From Hyphomicrobiaceae bacterium (GTDB lineage Bacteria > Pseudomonadota > Alphaproteobacteria > Rhizobiales > Hyphomicrobiaceae), in the NCBI GenBank assembly GCA_020442165.1, contig JAGRKV010000053.1, positions 1 through 37,572 on the forward strand: DNA of 37,572 nucleotides, given 5' to 3'. Of the stretch, positions 34,581 to 37,572 are shown in pieces. The notes beneath the pieces are model-generated. The model worked only from the letters and a program-made list of their open reading frames with translations. It did not search any database and had not been told where the DNA came from. The first letter of the stretch is position 1; each line of letters opens with the position of its first letter. The translations under genes were made by a program, and so were the position numbers.

Positions 34581-35988
34581 CCAGATACTGATCGTCGAAG
34601 ACGAAGCACTGCTCGGCAACGAGCTTGCCAGACACTACCGCCGAAATGGCTGGGAGGTCGTTGTCGTTGCCACGGTTGGCGAGGCTGAAAGGCTGCTTGC
34701 CAGTGACGAATACGATCCGCTGCTGATCATCTCCGATCTCAACCTCCCCGACGGCAATGGTCTCGATCTCTTGCAGAACATCTGCAAAACCAGCCAAAAC
34801 ACCGCAGAGTGGATATTCCTGACCGGATATGGTGAAGCACCCGACGCCGTAAAGGCGATGCGGCTTGGGGCATTCGACTTCCTCACCAAGCCCGCCGACA
34901 TGGGACGGCTCGACCTTGTCATCGCCGGCGCCACCCGTAGTGCCAAGGCCCAACGCCGGATCAGTCGCCAAGCGCGTCACGAAGGCCGCCGCTACCAGCC
35001 AGAAAGCTACATCGGACAGAGTACTGCTGCGGAAAATGCCCGCGAGATGTTGCGCCGCCTCGCTGGTCTGCCGTTCTCCGGTCTCATCATCAACGGCGAG
35101 ACGGGGACGGGAAAAGGGCTGACAGCCAAGATCCTTCATCACAGTTCACCGCGTGCCGATGCGCCGTTTGTCGAGGTCAACTGCGCGGCCTTGCCCAGGG
35201 ATTTGTTGGAATCGGAATTGTTCGGACACGAGGCGGGTGCTTTCACCGGAGCCAAGGGCAAACATGTCGGCCTCATGGAGCAGGCTTCCGGCGGAACCTT
35301 GTTCCTCGACGAGATCGCGGAGATGGACATCTCGCTCCAACCCAAGCTGCTGAAGGCGATCGAGGACAAGACCATTCGCCGGCTCGGTGGTGAACGTGAA
35401 ATTAAGATCGAAGTCCAGGTCATCGCCGCCACAAATCGCGATCTTGCCGAAGAAATGCGCCAAGGCCGCTTCCGGCAGGATCTTTACCACCGCCTCTCCG
35501 TATTCGAGATATCGCTGCCCGCGCTGAGACAACGTCCCGAGGACATCAGCGAACTTGTTTTGGCGTTCATCGACGAGTTCAACGCGCTGGCCAAGAAGAA
35601 GGTGCGCCAAGTTCCAGAGAAGATCTGGGCGATCCTAGAAGCCTATTCGTGGCCGGGTAACGTACGCGAATTGCGCAATGTCATAGAACGCGCGGTGCTC
35701 TTGTCGACAACTGATGCTCTCCCGCTGGAATGGATTCAACTGCAGCAGTCCGGATGTGCGGGACCAAGCCAGGTTTCTGCCGCCGAAGGTGACTGGGTTC
35801 ACCTGCCACTCGACGGTACCATGGCCCTCGACGACATGGATCGATTCATCATCGAGACGGCCCTCAAGCGCCACGACTACAACGTCATGGCGACAGCGCG
35901 GGCGCTCGGCACGACGCGTGAGACCTTGCGCTATCGCGTGCAGAAGTATGGACTGCTGCGCGAGAAGTCACGCGACAAGTGCTCCTGA
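34573..35988 (+). CDS. NtrC-family sigma-54-dependent response regulator
   Basis: The 471-residue protein has three domains. The receiver has acidic residues E9/D10/E11, phosphoacceptor D55 (I-I-S-D-L-N-L-P-D) and K in F-L-T-K-P. The AAA+ activator has Walker A G-E-T-G-T-G-K-G, the sigma-54 contact loop G-A-F-T-G-A, and F-L-D-E-I-A-E-M and R-L-G-G arginine-finger region. The C-terminal Fis-type helix-turn-helix is A-T-A-R-A-L-G-T-T-R-E-T-L-R-Y-R. ATG 34573 overlaps the kinase stop by eight bases. It should activate sigma-54 promoters after phosphorylation by the neighbouring kinase. The three candidate promoters in this region are its likely targets. Confidence 0.93.
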   Translation: MPDQILIVEDEALLGNELARHYRRNGWEVVVVATVGEAERLLASDEYDPLLIISDLNLPDGNGLDLLQNICKTSQNTAEWIFLTGYGEAPDAVKAMRLGAFDFLTKPADMGRLDLVIAGATRSAKAQRRISRQARHEGRRYQPESYIGQSTAAENAREMLRRLAGLPFSGLIINGETGTGKGLTAKILHHSSPRADAPFVEVNCAALPRDLLESELFGHEAGAFTGAKGKHVGLMEQASGGTLFLDEIAEMDISLQPKLLKAIEDKTIRRLGGEREIKIEVQVIAATNRDLAEEMRQGRFRQDLYHRLSVFEISLPALRQRPEDISELVLAFIDEFNALAKKKVRQVPEKIWAILEAYSWPGNVRELRNVIERAVLLSTTDALPLEWIQLQQSGCAGPSQVSAAEGDWVHLPLDGTMALDDMDRFIIETALKRHDYNVMATARALGTTRETLRYRVQKYGLLREKSRDKCS

Positions 35989-36067
35989 TCCAGAACCTGA
36001 CCGACGCACCCGCATCATCAGGCCGTCGGTTGAAATCCCCCAATTGAACCGGACGATTTTCCCCTTG

Positions 36068-36082
36068 TTTGTTGTGCGAACA
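36068..36082. promoter_or_regulatory. Dyad TTGTT-N5-AACAA upstream of the third sigma-54 promoter
   Basis: Five-base arms are separated by five bases, about 45 bases upstream of the -24 element at 36128. By position it could be a binding site for the NtrC-type regulator. It is an eye-found match with short arms. Confidence 0.35.
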
Positions 36083-36127
36083 AGCGCGACGGCCCGAATA
36101 GCTGCACAATTTCAAGTCGTTGACTTG

Positions 36128-36143
36128 TGGCCCGTCATTTGCG
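36128..36143 (+). promoter_or_regulatory. Sigma-54 (-24/-12) promoter of the DUF2231/efflux operon
   Basis: TGGCCCGTCATTTGCG has GG-N10-GC spacing with a TTGC -12 element. The predicted start near 36154 is about 45 bases before the DUF2231 ATG. It lies 140 bases after the regulator stop. Confidence 0.6.
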
Positions 36144-36198
36144 GATTGGATAGCGAAGTCACATCGCTCAACCAACGCAAACACAAGACAAGGCCACG

Positions 36199-36669
36199 AT
36201 GCCAGTACTCAAACCTGAAATCATGCACCCCCTCATGGTGCACTTCCCGATCGTCCTTCTCATCGCGCTAGCAATGACCGACCACGTTGCCCTTTTTGCC
36301 GGGCGCAACCTGGGTGGTCAAAGTTGCCTACCGAATATATCCGCGCTTCTGGCAGTGCTGGCGGGTGCAACGGCCATGTTCGTCTACGTCAACGGATCTG
36401 TCGCCTACGACATCGCTTTGACGAACGGGACATCACCCGTCGTCCTCGACATGCACCGCGACCTGGGAACGGTTCTCACCGTCCTTGCACTCATCTGGGC
36501 GGTCCTGCGCGGCTGGATCTTGGTGCGACAAAGGACTGTTTCACGCATGTGGAACATCCTCGTTGCCTCGACCAGTCTCGGTCTGGCGATCCTAGTCGTT
36601 GTGGTCGCCCTCTACGGAACCGGTCTCGTCTACGCGCACGGCGTGAATGTTGTGGTCCCAGGCACTTGA
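36199..36669 (+). CDS. DUF2231-family inner-membrane protein
   Basis: The 156-residue protein has four hydrophobic helices and the family's opening motif, H-P-L-M-V-H-F-P-I-V-L-L at about 10-21, plus a conserved histidine in D-M-H-R-D-L-G-T-V-L-T. DUF2231 proteins are small four-helix membrane proteins, some of which may bind heme through such histidines. The function is not known. It begins a new transcription unit behind a sigma-54 promoter and leads into the efflux adaptor 22 bases later, suggesting joint control by the upstream two-component system. Confidence 0.82.
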   Translation: MPVLKPEIMHPLMVHFPIVLLIALAMTDHVALFAGRNLGGQSCLPNISALLAVLAGATAMFVYVNGSVAYDIALTNGTSPVVLDMHRDLGTVLTVLALIWAVLRGWILVRQRTVSRMWNILVASTSLGLAILVVVVALYGTGLVYAHGVNVVVPGT

Positions 36670-36691
36670 GATGCCAACGACGGAGGCAGCA

Positions 36692-37572
36692 ATGAACGAG
36701 AAACCGAAGTCTGAATTTCGCGAGGTATTGGGAGGACCTCAGGGTTCCGCAAATCCTGAGAAGCCTTCCAACCCCACGCCCAGAGGAGAAGACAGCACGA
36801 CGCCAGCCGAGCCGCCCGTCTCCATGAAACGATCGAAGATGGCGATTGCCGCGGTCCTGATCGCCGCCATTGCGGGTGGCACATACGCCTACGTGCACTA
36901 CGCCACGCGTCACCCATCAACGTCAGATGCATATGTCGGCGCCAATATCGTCAGGATTGCACCGCTCGTTGCCGGACGCGTGACGGAGGTCTATGTCCAC
37001 GATTTCCAGAGTGTTCAGGCGGGCGATGTCCTTGTCGAAATCGACAAGCAACCGCTGGAGACGTTGCTGGCTGGAGCAGAGGCTAGGCTTACCCTGGCCC
37101 GCCAGCAGGCGGCGGCCTACGAAGCGGCCGTTGCAGCCGCAGAAGCGCAACTAGCCGAGGCCAAAGCCCAGCTTTCCGATACGCAAAACCAGACTGCACG
37201 CGTCCTGCTGCTGGCGTCAAAAGGCGATGCCTCCAAATCCGAACGCGATGATGCGCAAGCACGACTGAAGACGGCCGAGGCCACGGAGGCAGCGGCAAAG
37301 GCCGGGCTCCGGCAGGCGCGCCAGCAACTCGGCGAGACCGGTGACGCGAATGCGAATGTAAAAGCCGCTGCGGCAGCCGTCGCATCTGCCAAGCTAGATC
37401 TGCAACATGCAACCATCACGGCACCGGTTGATGGCATCGTTGGAGAGGTCGATATCCGGCCGGGTGCGGTCGTTGGCATTGGCACGGCGCTGTTCCCGCT
37501 CGTCGACACGCACCACTGGTGGGTCGATGCGAACTTCAAGGAAACAGACCTGGAGCGAATCAAGCCGGGACA
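36692..37572 (+). CDS. EmrA/HlyD-type efflux membrane fusion protein (3' end outside window)
   Basis: The frame opens at ATG 36692 behind GGAGG (an ATG at 36671 is in frame but lacks a site) and runs to the window end, giving 293 residues. It has a cytoplasmic proline-rich N-terminus, one membrane helix (about 49-67), then T-S-D-A-Y-V-G-A-N and P-L-V-A-G-R-V, the first lipoyl half of EmrA-type adaptors. A long alanine-rich coiled coil follows (about 125-225). The second half is A-T-I-T-A-P-V-D-G-I-V-G, then W-W-V-D-A-N-F-K-E-T, diagnostic of EmrA. The partner should be an EmrB-like MFS pump downstream of the window. It is in an operon with the DUF2231 gene. Confidence 0.9.
   Translation, partial: MNEKPKSEFREVLGGPQGSANPEKPSNPTPRGEDSTTPAEPPVSMKRSKMAIAAVLIAAIAGGTYAYVHYATRHPSTSDAYVGANIVRIAPLVAGRVTEVYVHDFQSVQAGDVLVEIDKQPLETLLAGAEARLTLARQQAAAYEAAVAAAEAQLAEAKAQLSDTQNQTARVLLLASKGDASKSERDDAQARLKTAEATEAAAKAGLRQARQQLGETGDANANVKAAAAAVASAKLDLQHATITAPVDGIVGEVDIRPGAVVGIGTALFPLVDTHHWWVDANFKETDLERIKPG

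Overview
The window looks like a stretch of accessory chromosome from an alphaproteobacterium of the Hyphomicrobiales, most likely the Bradyrhizobium/Afipia/Rhodopseudomonas neighbourhood. The basis is GC-rich coding with GTG/TTG starts, rhizobial-type repeats that carry short 'atgtctgctctt...' tracts, a tRNA-Arg(CCU)-type attachment remnant, and the gene families present. This is an inference from sequence character; no 16S or housekeeping marker is in view.

Layout. (1) 1-114 is the tail of an IS3/IS481-type transposase. (2) 447-8617 is a catabolic and respiratory block: an eight-heme cytochrome c with a C-terminal HEAT/TPR part, a BASS-type anion:Na+ symporter, a PF13557-type outer-membrane protein, a Crp/Fnr regulator divergent from a secreted sulfatase, and an exported HAD phosphatase. 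This could serve sulfate-ester scavenging, but that is an inference from neighbourhood. (3) 8618-11391 is scar-like: one inverted copy of a dispersed repeat, the 3' part of a tRNA-Arg(CCU) gene (probable att site), a second tRNA-like structure, a tiny membrane ORF and a probably frameshifted hypothetical gene. (4) 11392-15234 holds a three-gene exported set: DUF4344-like HExxH metallopeptidase, TPR protein and CxxC thioredoxin-fold protein. (5) 16112-24241 is an NHLP/NHLM-type peptide export locus: HlyD-like adaptor, C39 peptidase-ABC transporter, a second ABC transporter, a cyclic-nucleotide-binding protein, and a train of five small genes that look like leader-bearing precursor peptides. It ends in the remnant of a RiPP-type radical SAM gene followed by an IS1182-family transposase. 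(6) 26477-28970 contains a secreted Cys-Cys peptide, a serine recombinase behind a 15-bp inverted repeat, a zinc-ribbon protein and a mobile-element-type hypothetical. (7) 29378-31542 is an isolated eutBC pair for ethanolamine ammonia-lyase. (8) 31606-31874 is a tandem pair of the dispersed repeat. (9) 32501-37572 is a candidate sigma-54 regulon: a DUF202 gene (frameshifted), a histidine kinase, an NtrC-type response regulator, a DUF2231 membrane protein and an EmrA-like efflux adaptor cut by the window end. Three good -24/-12 promoters sit before the DUF202 gene, the kinase and the DUF2231 gene.

The most interesting system is the NHLP locus. It has a complete export apparatus and five dissimilar precursor-like peptides, one of them only 52 residues with a textbook double-glycine site. 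No intact maturase is in view, because the only candidate is a broken radical SAM gene. The second most interesting is the sigma-54 two-component/efflux module, where the cluster's own NtrC-type regulator could control all three promoters.
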